Position numbers and translations under genes: made by a program. Below the pieces are notes generated by a model. It saw only the letters and a list, made by a program, of their open reading frames with translations, ran no database searches and had not been told where the DNA came from. From the NCBI GenBank assembly GCA_019918135.1, contig WBZZ01001376.1, positions 15,001 through 79,000 of the forward strand: a stretch of 64,000 nt of DNA, read 5' to 3'. The DNA comes from Paulinella micropora (Eukaryota; Cercozoa; Imbricatea; Euglyphida; Paulinellidae). Of this stretch, positions 49,638-58,650 are shown piece after piece; positions within the stretch are counted from its first letter, which is position 1; every line of letters begins with the position of its first letter.

Positions 49638-51263
49638 TAGCCCTCTGTAGGGGCTTCCAGCCCCTACGACCCCTCGATTTATATCTTTCTCATTTTGTGT
49701 TTGTGGTTGAACTTCCTCTACCTCGGCGGTGGGGGTGCGGGGGCTTGCCCCTGCTGTTGGTTGCTCTTCTGTTGGTGTTGGTTGTTGCTCTTCTGTTGGC
49801 TGTGGTTGTTGCGGTGGGTGCTCTTCTGTTGGCTGTGGTTGAACTTCCTCGGTTGGCTGAATACCGAGATTATTTGAAACTTGATTTTTAATGTTTGGGT
49901 CGCTTCTCATTTCGGTTACCAAGTTATTTACATAATCCTTCTTCTTCATTTTTTTCCTGTATTTGCCCTTCTTCAAATATTTCTTAATTTTTGCTATTGT
50001 TAAAAGTTTGTGTATTAATTCCTCCATCGTTTTTGCCCCAGCACCCGTTTGGTTTATTCCCAAATAATCAGCGAGTTTCTTTCTCATTTCATTCTGGTCT
50101 ATTCCTAAATCAATACCTTCATCTACTATAACTTGTGCCATACCCGCAGTCGTGTGTTTTCCTTTAACTTTTTTTGGTGGTCGTTTGCCCCGTGCTTTCA
50201 TTTCTTTTTCCAAAGCAGGGCCCAAAGTTTTAGGTATGTCCAATTTCGGATACTTGTAATCATTTCTTAAACCTGCGGATATGTATGATATTTTATCTTT
50301 AATTTCAAAGTGTTTAGCTTTTGCCTCCGCTTGCTTTTTTTCTTGTTCTAATTCTTTTTTGTATTGTTCAGCCAGTTCTTTCTGCTCATCTGCTGATTGG
50401 GCATCGGCTATCGCTTTCTCTATTCCTGTGCCAAGTTTGATAAATTCTGTTTTGCTCAAACTTTTAATAAATTTAGTTGTAAAGCCCGCTTTCTTCATTA
50501 ATTCAATGTATTTTTCTTTTAATTCCTTTTCAGCCTTTTTCTCTTCTTTTGTTTTCAATGGCATCTGCTTTTCTTCTGGTGCTTGGGGTGTTCCTAGTTG
50601 TGGTGCTTGTGGTGGTGCTTGTGGTGGTCCTAGTTGTGGTGCTTGTGGTGGTCCTAGTTGTGGTGCTTGGGGTGGTGCTTGTGGTGGTGCTTGTGGTGGT
50701 CCTTGTATGTATTGAGGTTGGAGCTGGGGTGGCGGTAATAACATTAAATTATTTTTTCTATCTTGTTCAAATTTTACATCCTCTATAAGTTTTTGCTCTC
50801 TGTTCGCCTCCCTTATTAATTCTTCTTGTCTTTCTTTAATGTCAGCATTCTCCTTCCTCTCCATTCTTTTCTTCTCATCTTCTGCCTGTTCTCTTAACTT
50901 CTTTTCCTTTTCCTCCTGCTCGTGTATTAGTTCATATTTTTTCAGCAGGTTGTTTTGTATCTGGTTGCGGTTCTCGTGTTCAAGGCGATTGAATTCGGAC
51001 TTAACAATTCGCTCTTTTGTAGGGACTCCGCCCCTACGACCCCGCCTGTGGGGTTTGGAATGGGTATCCCCTTTCATATATTTCAAAAACAGTTTAACGA
51101 TTTGAAGTGTTGAAAGGTCATTCGTTTTCTCGCCAAAGTTGAGATATGCTCGTTTGCCTTTTACTTTAATATATGGGCGGCCATCTTTGGTTCTGTATAT
51201 CCTTGGCGGTCGTTGTTTTCGCAGAGACTTCGCCTCCGCACCTCCACGAGTTTTGGTCTTCAT
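49524..51263 (-). CDS. coiled-coil, Pro-Gln-repeat protein
   Basis: 579 residues in one frame. Order: basic N-terminus (RTKDGRPYIKVKGKRAYLNFGEKTND near 25-50), charged coiled coil (110-190), a repeat region of QAPPQAPQLGPP units (about 195-230), a second coiled coil (240-330), a folded-looking middle (LDIPKTLGPALEKEMKARGK), and a C-terminal Pro/Thr/Glu tail with QPTEEQ repeats. Related to 1927-3632. Its 3' part overlaps the protease region, so the natural end of this gene is uncertain. Function unknown; scaffold-like by composition and place. Confidence 0.65.
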   Translation of the reverse strand: MKTKTRGGAEAKSLRKQRPPRIYRTKDGRPYIKVKGKRAYLNFGEKTNDLSTLQIVKLFLKYMKGDTHSKPHRRGRRGGVPTKERIVKSEFNRLEHENRNQIQNNLLKKYELIHEQEEKEKKLREQAEDEKKRMERKENADIKERQEELIREANREQKLIEDVKFEQDRKNNLMLLPPPQLQPQYIQGPPQAPPQAPPQAPQLGPPQAPQLGPPQAPPQAPQLGTPQAPEEKQMPLKTKEEKKAEKELKEKYIELMKKAGFTTKFIKSLSKTEFIKLGTGIEKAIADAQSADEQKELAEQYKKELEQEKKQAEAKAKHFEIKDKISYISAGLRNDYKYPKLDIPKTLGPALEKEMKARGKRPPKKVKGKHTTAGMAQVIVDEGIDLGIDQNEMRKKLADYLGINQTGAGAKTMEELIHKLLTIAKIKKYLKKGKYRKKMKKKDYVNNLVTEMRSDPNIKNQVSNNLGIQPTEEVQPQPTEEHPPQQPQPTEEQQPTPTEEQPTAGASPRTPTAEVEEVQPQTQNEKDINRGVVGAGSPYRGLMTDEIDNIMKKHEWYIGTVASDEINKLKPEKERSMDL

Positions 51264-51352
51264 ATTGTATATATTGTTAGAAAAAAAAATAATATAAGAT
51301 TTAGTTTAATACATAACCCCAACGGAGGGGGTGCGGGGGACGAAGGCCCCTG

Positions 51353-51703
51353 CTAACGAAACTTGACCGCTCCGCCTCGTTGCTTGCCGTATCCTTGTTT
51401 CATCGCGGCCTTCGCTACACGGTCTGCATAAGGAACTCCGACATCGCTCAGAAAAGTAGCACCCCTTGAAATCAATTGGTTCTTCTTGATAAACCTATGA
51501 GCATCTACTATCGCTTTTCCGACCTTGGCCCAATTAACTTTGCCTCCTGTTTGTGAGGGGCTTCGCCCCGTCACAACGCTCTGCTTGTGTTTCTTTTTTC
51601 CCTTCTTCTTTCGTCCTCCTGCTTGTGGCATTTTGACTGGGCTTGGATTGTATCCGATATTGTATCCCGCTGGTTGTGAAATAATCACTGGTGATGTTGG
51701 CAT
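51353..51703 (-). CDS. small basic core-like protein
   Basis: 116 residues: MPTSPVIISQPAGYNIGYNP leader, Lys-rich patch (GGRKKKGKKKHKQ), helical NWAKVGKAIVDAHRFIKKN and a C-terminal GYGKQRGGAVKFR. Relative of 1422-1697. The amphipathic middle and basic patches fit a DNA-condensing or membrane-active capsid component; this is inference. It looks whole and has the promoter block immediately upstream. Confidence 0.65.
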   Translation of the reverse strand: MPTSPVIISQPAGYNIGYNPSPVKMPQAGGRKKKGKKKHKQSVVTGRSPSQTGGKVNWAKVGKAIVDAHRFIKKNQLISRGATFLSDVGVPYADRVAKAAMKQGYGKQRGGAVKFR

Positions 51704-51734
51704 CTATATTGTATAGAAAAAATAATTAATTTAA
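51704..51734 (-). promoter_or_regulatory. AT-box plus TATA-like promoter motif
   Basis: On the - strand: AATTAATTATTTTTTC, then TATACAATATAG, then the start codon within a few bases. It is almost the same as 1395-1421 in front of the related gene in the left element. Confidence 0.6.
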
Positions 51735-51735
51735 A

Positions 51736-52557
51736 TTAAGTAAAACGAATATTGAAGTTCTTTCGTAATTCATCCGATACCGCATCCACATACAAAAAGT
51801 TAAACCGTTCCTTGGTCGCTTCGTGATATTTTTCAATGAAGTATTCAAGGTCGTAGCCGAGGTCCAAATGCTTATACACTAGTTCAATTTTATCCACACT
51901 CTGACCACCAAAGATTAAAATATAGTCTAGTTGTTTCAAACTAGCAGGAGATAGGTCTTGTAGGTATTGCGAACTCATAATCACCTTTGACTTGAAATGG
52001 CGGTTGCGCTTCAATAAATCACTAACAGACTTATCCCTCAGCCCGCTACCCAAATCATCTAACACGAACACGACTTCTGGTGTAATGTATTTGCTCGGTC
52101 TCTCCACTTTTTTGCCTCCCTCCTGCTTCTTCTTTTCCTCTTTACCAAAGTATAAAAACTTCGGCTTTTCTACTTCATCCTTCCCGTCCTGAACAATTTC
52201 GCCTTCTTCCTCATCTGGCTTATTCAGTTTATCTAACTCGTAATCAATCACACTGTATCCGTCCGTTTTCAAATATGTGTATATCGCCATTGGATTGCCC
52301 TTCTTCTTGAAGTGCTTAACCATTTCTTTGTAAATGTGGTCCTTGTGTATCGTGCTGGCAATAATAACAATACGGGTCTTTTTGTCCGTCGTTCGTTTCA
52401 GGATTTCAAACAGTGCTGTCGTCTTGCCACTCTTCTTGCGAGCGAGAAGAAAAATATTGGCATACGGTTCATCAAATAACTTATATCCTTTTGCCAACTT
52501 GTCGCCATCTCCGTTTTGCTTGACTGGTTTTACCTTTACATTATTGATTTTCTCCAT
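51736..52557 (-). CDS. packaging ATPase, FtsK/HerA (A32-like)
   Basis: 273 residues that look whole. Walker A ARKKSGKTTALFEIL near 40, an insertion-rich middle with Glu/Lys (EEGEIVQDGKDE), Walker B VVFVLDDLGSGLRD near 170, and SSQYLQDLSPASLKQLDYILIF, the Q-containing sensor segment. It is the motor that would pump the genome into the capsid. Relative of the broken copy at 416-1233, in the same order relative to the small beta-rich gene. Confidence 0.85.
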   Translation of the reverse strand: MEKINNVKVKPVKQNGDGDKLAKGYKLFDEPYANIFLLARKKSGKTTALFEILKRTTDKKTRIVIIASTIHKDHIYKEMVKHFKKKGNPMAIYTYLKTDGYSVIDYELDKLNKPDEEEGEIVQDGKDEVEKPKFLYFGKEEKKKQEGGKKVERPSKYITPEVVFVLDDLGSGLRDKSVSDLLKRNRHFKSKVIMSSQYLQDLSPASLKQLDYILIFGGQSVDKIELVYKHLDLGYDLEYFIEKYHEATKERFNFLYVDAVSDELRKNFNIRFT

Positions 52558-52570
52558 CGCTATATTTTTA

Positions 52571-52941
52571 TTACCCCAGAAATTCTAAACAAATAACTAT
52601 TCTTCCAGCTAGTTGGTCAGTCTCAATATTGCCATTGTCCGTTTTCAATACCCTAAACGAATACTGCCCATCGGTCCAATTAATGATTCCCAAATTGTAG
52701 CTAAGATTGGAAATGTTTGCGGTGTTGCTATCGGCGAATGTGCCAATAATTCCAATGCGGTCCATATGAAGGATTTTTGTTTTCGTTTCAGTCATATCGT
52801 TCATATAGTGAAAAACTTAACATTCATCCTGGTTGGTGTAAAGTTCATTTGAATGTTTTTGTCAAATGTCTTGCTACCATTAACCCCGCCTGGAAAATCA
52901 TTACTCAGAAAAATAATCTTCTGGAATTTATAGTCAGTCAT
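52571..52941 (-). pseudogene. small beta-rich protein, broken copy
   Basis: Relative of 45-407: KIIFLSNDF-like beginning, TETKTKILHMDRIGIIGTFAD and GRIVICLEFLG end. It lies directly upstream of the ATPase gene in both elements. About one break. Confidence 0.7.
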
Positions 52942-52971
52942 ACGTTTTGCAAACGTAGCTTTGCAATTGCG

Positions 52972-53214
52972 ATGCCCTCTATACTAATGCTCATAAACTT
53001 TTTATTAATTAATATTTCTGCTCGGACTGCTTGTGATTTCTATTCACGGGTCAGTGTTAAAAAAAATGAAAGTTGTGTGTGGTGTATAAAACAAGGATGT
53101 GTGTATAAACCTTTTAGTGATTGGTGTGTTAGTTTTGATGAAGCTATTCCGCTAATCTGCTCAAATGATGCTTCGTGGTATAAAGTCTATCTGTATGAAT
53201 GCTCACTTCTTTGA
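52972..53214 (+). CDS. secreted Cys-rich small protein
   Basis: 80 residues. The N-terminus MPSILMLINFLLINISARTAC is a likely signal peptide. The rest has Cys pairs in SCVWCIKQGCVYKPFSDWCVSFDEAIPLICSND and ends VYLYECSLL. It converges with the membrane protein gene at 53,203-53,538, overlapping its end, exactly as the relative does at 30,178. It may act in the host secretory pathway or on the virion surface; function unknown. It looks whole. Confidence 0.6.
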   Translation: MPSILMLINFLLINISARTACDFYSRVSVKKNESCVWCIKQGCVYKPFSDWCVSFDEAIPLICSNDASWYKVYLYECSLL

Positions 53215-53538
53215 ACTAGATGGCGATGGAAGGCAGATGCCTATTAATAGTGTTAAAATACCGACATAAGTGTTGGCTGTCTCGCACGGTAAGTTCTTTT
53301 CAGATAGCCTCACGATACAAAGGGTGATGATGGCGATAATGATACCCATTTGAAATAAGTATTTAATAAGTCGGCTGTCTGTTTTTCGCTTAGTCAAACA
53401 GCAATCCCAGCTGTCCTCGTAATCGTGGTCTAATTTTTTTTCTTCCTGCTTAATTTGAACATCTAGCACACGGTTTTTGAGTTCGGGTGTAAGGTCTTCC
53501 GTCTCTATGATTGGTGGTGGGTGTAATCTAGGGGGCAC
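53203..53538 (-). CDS. two-helix membrane protein
   Basis: 111 residues. Charged N-terminal half, then LFQMGIIIAIITLCIVRL and YVGILTLLIGICLPSP as membrane segments; the stretch from the first helix to the end is almost the same as at 29,836-30,189. It overlaps the end of the S74 fibre gene by a few bases. It looks whole. Confidence 0.65.
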   Translation of the reverse strand: MPPRLHPPPIIETEDLTPELKNRVLDVQIKQEEKKLDHDYEDSWDCCLTKRKTDSRLIKYLFQMGIIIAIITLCIVRLSEKNLPCETANTYVGILTLLIGICLPSPSSSKK

Positions 53539-54575
53539 TGTTTTCTGCTAATTGTTTTTTTAAGTCAGCTATATCATTAGTTAGATTATTATTTTCTTTT
53601 TCTAAATTAATCACCTTTTCAGTTAAATGTTGAAAAGCACTGACTAATATCGGTATAAAACTTGTATATGTTATGCCTTCAAGGTAGCCATCTCCATCTT
53701 CCGCTTTTATACCACTTTCAGATACAAATTCAGGAAATACTTTCTTTACTTCGTCCGCAATAAATCCGTGGTTCTTTTGTTCTTTCTTTTCGTCTGATTT
53801 TAAATAATATGAACAACAATTTATTTTCATTAGTTTCTCACAACAATCCCCGCAGTCTAATGTGTTAATATCTGATTTTAGCCTCCTGTCCGAGGAGTTT
53901 GTCCAAGCACCATTAAGCGGAATATAATTATAACTGCCTGACGGCTCGCTTGAAGAGTTTGAAGTAGTCCAAGCGTGAAGCAAACCGGTAGAAGAAACAA
54001 TTGCTCCATAATTCGTATATCCTCCCGATTTAAAAAATAGTTGTGGGTCATTAGTGTAAGCAGGTCTTTGTCTTATTGATAAAGAACCGCTTGATGTTGT
54101 TGGAAGAGTTAATCCAGCATTCGCCGTTATTGCCTTTGAAGCAGTGATTGCTGTGTTGTTAATTCTAAATAATTCATTTGTAGCACCATAGTAAAATACA
54201 TGGCTATCCGTTGAGGCATTAACATTATAAATCAATATATTACTAGCAATACCAAATCCATAAAATCCTGTTGTTGATGGTGTTCCGCTATCATATAAAA
54301 CCAGTTTATTATTAACAACAGCACTTCTATCAATAAACACACTTTTACCCGCTCCTACTACTATATTGTCGCTTGTTGTTAATGTTGTTGTTGATATACC
54401 CGCATTTGCCGTTATTAATCCACTCGCGGTTGTCGTTGTTGTTGATATACCCGCGTTTGCTGTTATTAATCCACTTGATGTAATCGCCTTTGTTGTTAAT
54501 AAGCCTGCGGTATCAAGTTCCAGAGCAAGGTTCCAACCAAGAGAATTCCCAGCACCACCTCCACCTGTAATCAGC
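53528..54575 (-). pseudogene. S74-type fibre protein, cut copy
   Basis: C-terminal part of a fibre like that at 25,958-29,843: repeats of GLITANAGISTTT, then SSDRRLKSDINTLDCGDCCEKL...YYLKSDEK...HGFIADEVKKVFPEFV (Peptidase_S74 chaperone signature) and a final leucine-zipper-like KVINLEKENNNLTNDIADLKKQ. The beginning of the gene is missing beyond the element boundary, and the frame runs on into LRR-coding host-side DNA. Confidence 0.75.
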
Positions 54576-55259
54576 GTCAGGACGCAGAGGTCAGTAAGGC
54601 TTGGCAAAAAGCTCAGGTTGTCGTCGTGGGCTAGAGTGCAAGCTAAGGCGCGTGAGTGACTGGAGCTGCGCAATCGCAGCCAACGTGTCGCTCGTCAACG
54701 GCTGGACTAACTGCAGCGTTAGACCAGAAACCGTACCAGGGTTTCGCAATTGGCGTAGCGCACTGGCGACGTCATCGTTGCCCGACGTGCACTTGACGGT
54801 AAGCTTGTGAACAGAAGCTATTGCCGACAACAGCGAAGCCAGGCCAGGCCGAGACTTCCCTGACATGTCACCGTAGTAATTTAGGTCGTGTACGTGAATA
54901 TGGCGCAGCAGAGTTGTGCTTCCCTCGTTGTCACCAAAGCCACAAGTAACAGATATTTTGGTTGGTGTTTCCAATCACAGACTTCGAAAAAAGGTAAATA
55001 ACTTTCGGTCAGTACGTCTGTAGAGACTAAACTCTGGTGGCTTAAAGCCCGTCCAGAAAGACGACCGTTTGCACAAAGCTGAGAGTAGTTTGCAGGCCAA
55101 TACTAAGCTAAGCAGCTGGTCCTCTCCCAAGCATGCTCTAACCAAGGGCCAAAGACAGTCCGGCAGCGTGAACAAACAACACGAGCGCGGCGGGATAGCG
55201 GCTAAGCACTTGCGCTCTGCTAGGCGCCGGCGTTTGGGGCTGCGGCGACTAGCAAGCAT
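54576..55259 (-). pseudogene. F-box/LRR-like gene cut by element boundary
   Basis: Begins with an F-box-like region, CCLFTLPDCLWPLVRACLGEDQLLSLVLACKLLSALC (LPxxLxxxV...LxLACKxL), then LRR-like sequence: LTVKCTSGNDDVASALRQL, GLTLQLVQPLTSDTLAAIAQL, SLTRLSLH. The sequence turns into the second element near 54,575, within an LPSLTDLCVLTLI repeat. Besides the cut there is about one interruption. Probably an SCF-type adapter gene of the GC-rich genome. Confidence 0.5.
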
Positions 55260-55533
55260 TCCCGGCTGGCGTACAACACAATTGTCCCTTGACCCACCCG
55301 CCCCGACCCACCGGCTTTCTCTCTTTCTGTCGGAGAAGGGGCTTCTGCGCTCTTCCCCTTCCCTATCCCTTCCCCTGTTCTTTCAGCCCCCCCCCCCCCC
55401 TCGGACTCAGGGGGGCTCAGGAGGGGGTAAGGAAAAAAGGGGGGAAGGCAGGGGAGGGGCGCTCCCCTTGCTCCCCTTGGTAGGCTCAAAAAAAAGTGTA
55501 CATATTTTGGCTCCGGGAGACGCGAGCACAAGA
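55260..55533. other. intergenic GC-rich stretch
   Basis: A C run at 55,387-55,399 with GACTCAGGGGGGCTCAGGAGGGGG. No gene that I can support. Confidence 0.4.
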
Positions 55534-55980
55534 ATGCAGGCTACGTCTCAAGATCCCGCGCGGGAGGTCACGGCCGCCAAGCTTGACGATGGTGTTGATT
55601 TCCGGCTGAACCCCTTGGTGTTGGGCTTGGGCCCCGCACAATTCAAGGACGCGCGCCAATGTCACTGAGTGTACTGCATTGTCGACTGCATTGCTATCTT
55701 TCTGTCTTGCTCTCAAGAGCATGCCGAGGAAATCTTCCATTACGTGGCAAGCGGGGTCAAATACGGCGACTTGGCTTGCCAGTGGCACGCGTTCCCTCCC
55801 GACGACCAATCCGTTCTTTGTACTACGCTGCCTGCCCTGCGTGTGATCCTCACGCTAGCGGCACTGGCTAACAAAGTATATTGGCACACCATGGCTCGAA
55901 GGTCTCACACTGGGGAGGGGCGGGCGCTGAAAACCAGGAGCAACAGAGAGGAAAGAGGCTGGATCGAGAATAGTTCTTAG
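55534..55980 (+). pseudogene. uncharacterised protein remnant
   Basis: The frame from MQATSQDPAREVTAAKLDDG and the following frame with HAEEIFHYVASGVKYGDLACQWHAFPPDDQSVLCTTLPALRVILTLAALANKVYW look like parts of one folded protein with hydrophobic helices. No family recognised. The opposite strand also has an open frame (55,486-55,809), so the coding strand is not certain. About one interruption. Confidence 0.35.
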
Positions 55981-57154
55981 TTCTACGTTGTGTGGGACTT
56001 CTTCGGACAAAAGGAGGGAGAGCACGAATTGTCCTAGTCACCCGTCGGATGATCGGGATCAGGCCTTCCCCCCATTACAAATCCAGCCCCGGAAATGAGG
56101 GAGGGGGAGGGAGCAGCTCTAACTTACTTTGTTCCTCGTAGCTTTTGATGTCAATCCCATCAATCCGACAAACAAACCTAGCCACCAAATCAAGCGCGGC
56201 GCCCCCTGCAGAGCATCCGCACGCTGGACCAGTGCCAGCTTCCCCCGACGCCGTCCGCACGGCCTCCTGGCTGCTGTCGCTAGCCCGCCGCCCGCAGACG
56301 TTTTGGTTTGAAGCTTTGTTCACTAGCAAGCCCAAAGCCTGCAACGGTGCTGCCCGCGGAAGGTTGGGGGCTGGCGCGCCATCGCTGTGCATTCCTTAAA
56401 GATTCATGTGTTTGGGTTTGATCTAGAACAATGTACCTGTATTGTTTAAAACACTATTAAGAGTAATCCTGCATGGGGCGACAAAAAGAGGGATTCCTTG
56501 CAGAAAAAAAGACCTGTCATCTCCCGCCCCCCCCCCCCTCCCTTCCCCCTCCCTTTCCAAACTTTTTTGTCCTGCTTGAAATAAAAAAAAACTAAATTGA
56601 AGTGGCTAGGCCGGCTGAGCTTTCACATTTCTTTTATTAAAAGATACATTCAAGCAACTTGTTTTTCCGTATTTGTTTTATATCTTACTACATGTGTAAA
56701 AAACCACTCTAGCAGCCAGCCCTACACCCACAGCAGCGCATGCGGGGAACAGGAAAAAATCATTTTTTCTTTTTGCACTATAGTGAGAGAAAGGGAAAGG
56801 GACAGGGGAGACGAGGCACAAGACCAATGTAAAAGGAGAGGGGGGGGGGTGCCTCCCCCAGAGGTGTGCGTTCCAAGGACAAGAAGAGAGAAAAACGAAT
56901 CTGTCAAATGCTTATTAAAAAAAATCGTGACCTCCCCTTTTTCTCGCCTTCCAAAAAAAAGAAGATCTCGATGCCTCTGCTAACGATGGTAGTGGCCGCG
57001 GCTACGGGTAAGGACAGAGCAGCTCGATTGATTTGACAGAGAGAGCAGCTAGCAAAGAAAAAAGAAAACAAAATCCTGGGTGCACGCCGTGTGTGTGTGT
57101 GTGTATGTGCGTGTGGTAGCTAGCACGCTGGGCGCCACGGCCAGCGCGGCCGCC
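55981..57154. other. long stretch without a convincing gene
   Basis: Contains C runs (56,522-56,537), AT-rich patches with TTTATTAAAAGATACATT near 56,632, a G run at 56,841-56,850 and a (GT)n microsatellite at 57,090-57,112. A - strand frame at 56,075-56,392 (ending RFVCRIDGIDIKSYEEQSKLEL) could be a small protein, but I cannot support it. Confidence 0.4.
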
Positions 57155-57343
57155 ATGTCAGGAGCACTGGCTACAACCGTCGGCGGCGGGGCCGGTGGGG
57201 GTGTTTTGTTTGCATTGTGGGGCGCGACGACTGTGGTGTTGCTCCTGACCTCTTGCTGGACCCTGGCGTGTCGACTAGCCAACGCCTTCTTTGCGCCGGC
57301 GTCTTCGGGGCGCCGCAGCATCCAAGCCACATTTTTTTATTAA
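57155..57343 (+). CDS. small single-pass membrane protein
   Basis: 62 residues from MSGALATTVGG; the start has a strong Kozak-like context (GCCGCCATG). A Gly-rich lead is followed by VLFALWGATTVVLLLTSCWTLAC, one membrane helix, and a short polar tail (RLANAFFAPASSGRRS). No relative in the window. Small proteins of this type occur in large DNA viruses. Certainty is moderate because it is short. Confidence 0.45.
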   Translation: MSGALATTVGGGAGGGVLFALWGATTVVLLLTSCWTLACRLANAFFAPASSGRRSIQATFFY

Positions 57344-57539
57344 AACCGGAGAGGGCCTGGGAAGTTAAGTTGGTGTGCAAACAGGCACCGTGCTGTTCTT
57401 TAAAGTCTTAATGCGATGCGGTCGAAGAAGGCAGTACCCAAGTGGATTTTTGCCACGACTTTGTCAAAAGCTTTTTATTAAAAATTAGCACTCCCTCCCC
57501 CCCCCCCAAAAAAAAAGAAAAAGGGCGTAATTTAAGACA

Positions 57540-58480
57540 AAGCTTCAGGGTGCGGTTCTAAAACAGTTAGCCTTTTATGCCAGCTCTTGTCTTGGGTGGG
57601 CAGACGAAGCTTAGGCATGCTCACGTTCTGCGAAAAGTCCAGAATGAGCTCTTTGCACTTAAAGTCATGCGGCACTTCGAGAAGCTTGGACCGTTGCAAT
57701 CTTTAAAGATCACCCTGAGTAGGTTACTAATCTGCCAGCCCTGAGGCATGGAGAATGTCTTCAAGAGCGGCAAAGCCTCGAAACAAAGCTCTGCCTGTTG
57801 ACACCGGAGTTTGGGGGTAGGACAACCCGTGTTAGCCAGTCACAAATTTGGATCGTCAGTTTAAGAGTTTCCATCTCTTTTTGATCTGGATACAGCCCGC
57901 TGGCGCGGGCTGAAGGAGGGGCTTGGGGGGCTTTGCCCCCCGAAGTCCTATCAAATAACTGGCTTCAATTTGTGCTTCCTGACACCTGAGGGCAGTCGGT
58001 AAGCAGATAGTTTGTAGCTTGGGGCAATCGCTAAATTTTGCCTTGTATTTTCCGTTCTGGATTTCCCAGATCGTGGGCTGGCTCAGCATGCAGAAGCTGC
58101 CTAAATCTTTAAAGCAAAGATGGACCGTTTGGCACCGCAGTTCAAGAGAGTAAGCTGACTCGTTCTAAGGCGGAGCTGTCAGCTACCGTCAGGCAGAGGT
58201 GTGTCAATAGCGCCTTGTCTTCGAAGCAGTGTAGGCTGAGGTTGTTGGCTGACAATCGTCGATGAACACCTTCCAAACGCCAGCGGCCCTGATATCCAAG
58301 CCTTTCCCTGGCATGCCTGAACTTGCAATCCGCAGGGTACTAGGGAGTAAGCTGGTCGTTGCTACCTTGTTGTCTGTCCCGCGGCTAGACACCTTCACAC
58401 TCTGCAACCCTCTACAGTTTTCCACAGATAGCAGATGGCAAAGGTCGTCAGGGAGATCAAGAGGTCCCCACCGGGACATT
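57540..58480 (-). pseudogene. LRR-like gene remnant
   Basis: Fragments on the - strand show a loose LRR pattern: LPDDLCHLLSVENCRGLQSVKV, LLPSTLRIASSGMPGKGLDI, VWKVFIDDCQ, CPKLQTICLPTALRCQEAQI, LKTFSMPQGWQISNLLRVIFKDC. They lie in different frames, with about three to five interruptions, and a GC-rich palindromic insert sits at 57,893-57,950. Probably related to the F-box/LRR genes nearby. Confidence 0.45.
57893..57950. repeat. GC-rich palindromic insert
   Basis: CAGCCCGCTGGCGCGGGCTG is a palindrome, followed by GGGGGGCTTTGCCCCCC, a second hairpin. It interrupts the LRR-like remnant; the first half recurs at 58,605, 61,409 and 62,974. Confidence 0.8.
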
Positions 58481-58532
58481 TCGGCACGCGGGTTTCGTCT
58501 AGTAAAAACTCTTTCACTTTAATAATTATGAT

Positions 58533-58624
58533 TAAAAACGGGGGGCACGCCCCCCGCGCCCCCCCCCCCCCCCCAGGGGGCATGCCCCCGTGCCCCCCTC
58601 CAGCCCGCGCAGGCGGGCTGGGCC
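58533..58624. repeat. GC-rich palindromic insert cluster
   Basis: GGGGGGCACGCCCCCCGCG, a C run of 16, GGGGGCATGCCCCC and CCAGCCCGCGCAGGCGGGCTGG. Several hairpins in a row between two - strand genes. Related GGGGGGCATGCCCCCC units lie at 59,504-59,600. Confidence 0.8.
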
Positions 58625-58650
58625 ACAGCGCAAGCGGGGTTGGGTGAGTG

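Larger units (their letters stand above)
45249..54575 (-). mobile_element. second Polinton-like element, reversed, partial
   Basis: AT-rich block inside GC-rich DNA with sharp edges near 45,248 and 54,575. Read on the - strand the order is S74 fibre, membrane protein, small beta protein, ATPase, basic protein, coiled-coil protein, protease, penton-like protein, capsid protein, fibre-like protein: the same as the left element. Polymerase, primase-helicase, recombinase and telomere are absent, and both end genes are cut. Hence a fragment. About four to six breaks; capsid and ATPase genes look whole. No target-site duplication is visible by eye. Divergence differs between genes, so it is a related lineage, not a direct copy of the left element. 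Confidence 0.85.

Noticed and set aside
45249-54575. Target-site duplication or terminal inverted repeats at the second element's edges.
   Set aside because: None visible by eye; both ends cut through genes, so the natural termini are missing.
55486-55809. - strand frame opposite the uncharacterised protein at 55,534-55,980.
   Set aside because: It has some protein-like stretches, but its end runs into an A/T-rich intergenic part and the + strand shows better hydrophobic helix patterns; not resolved.
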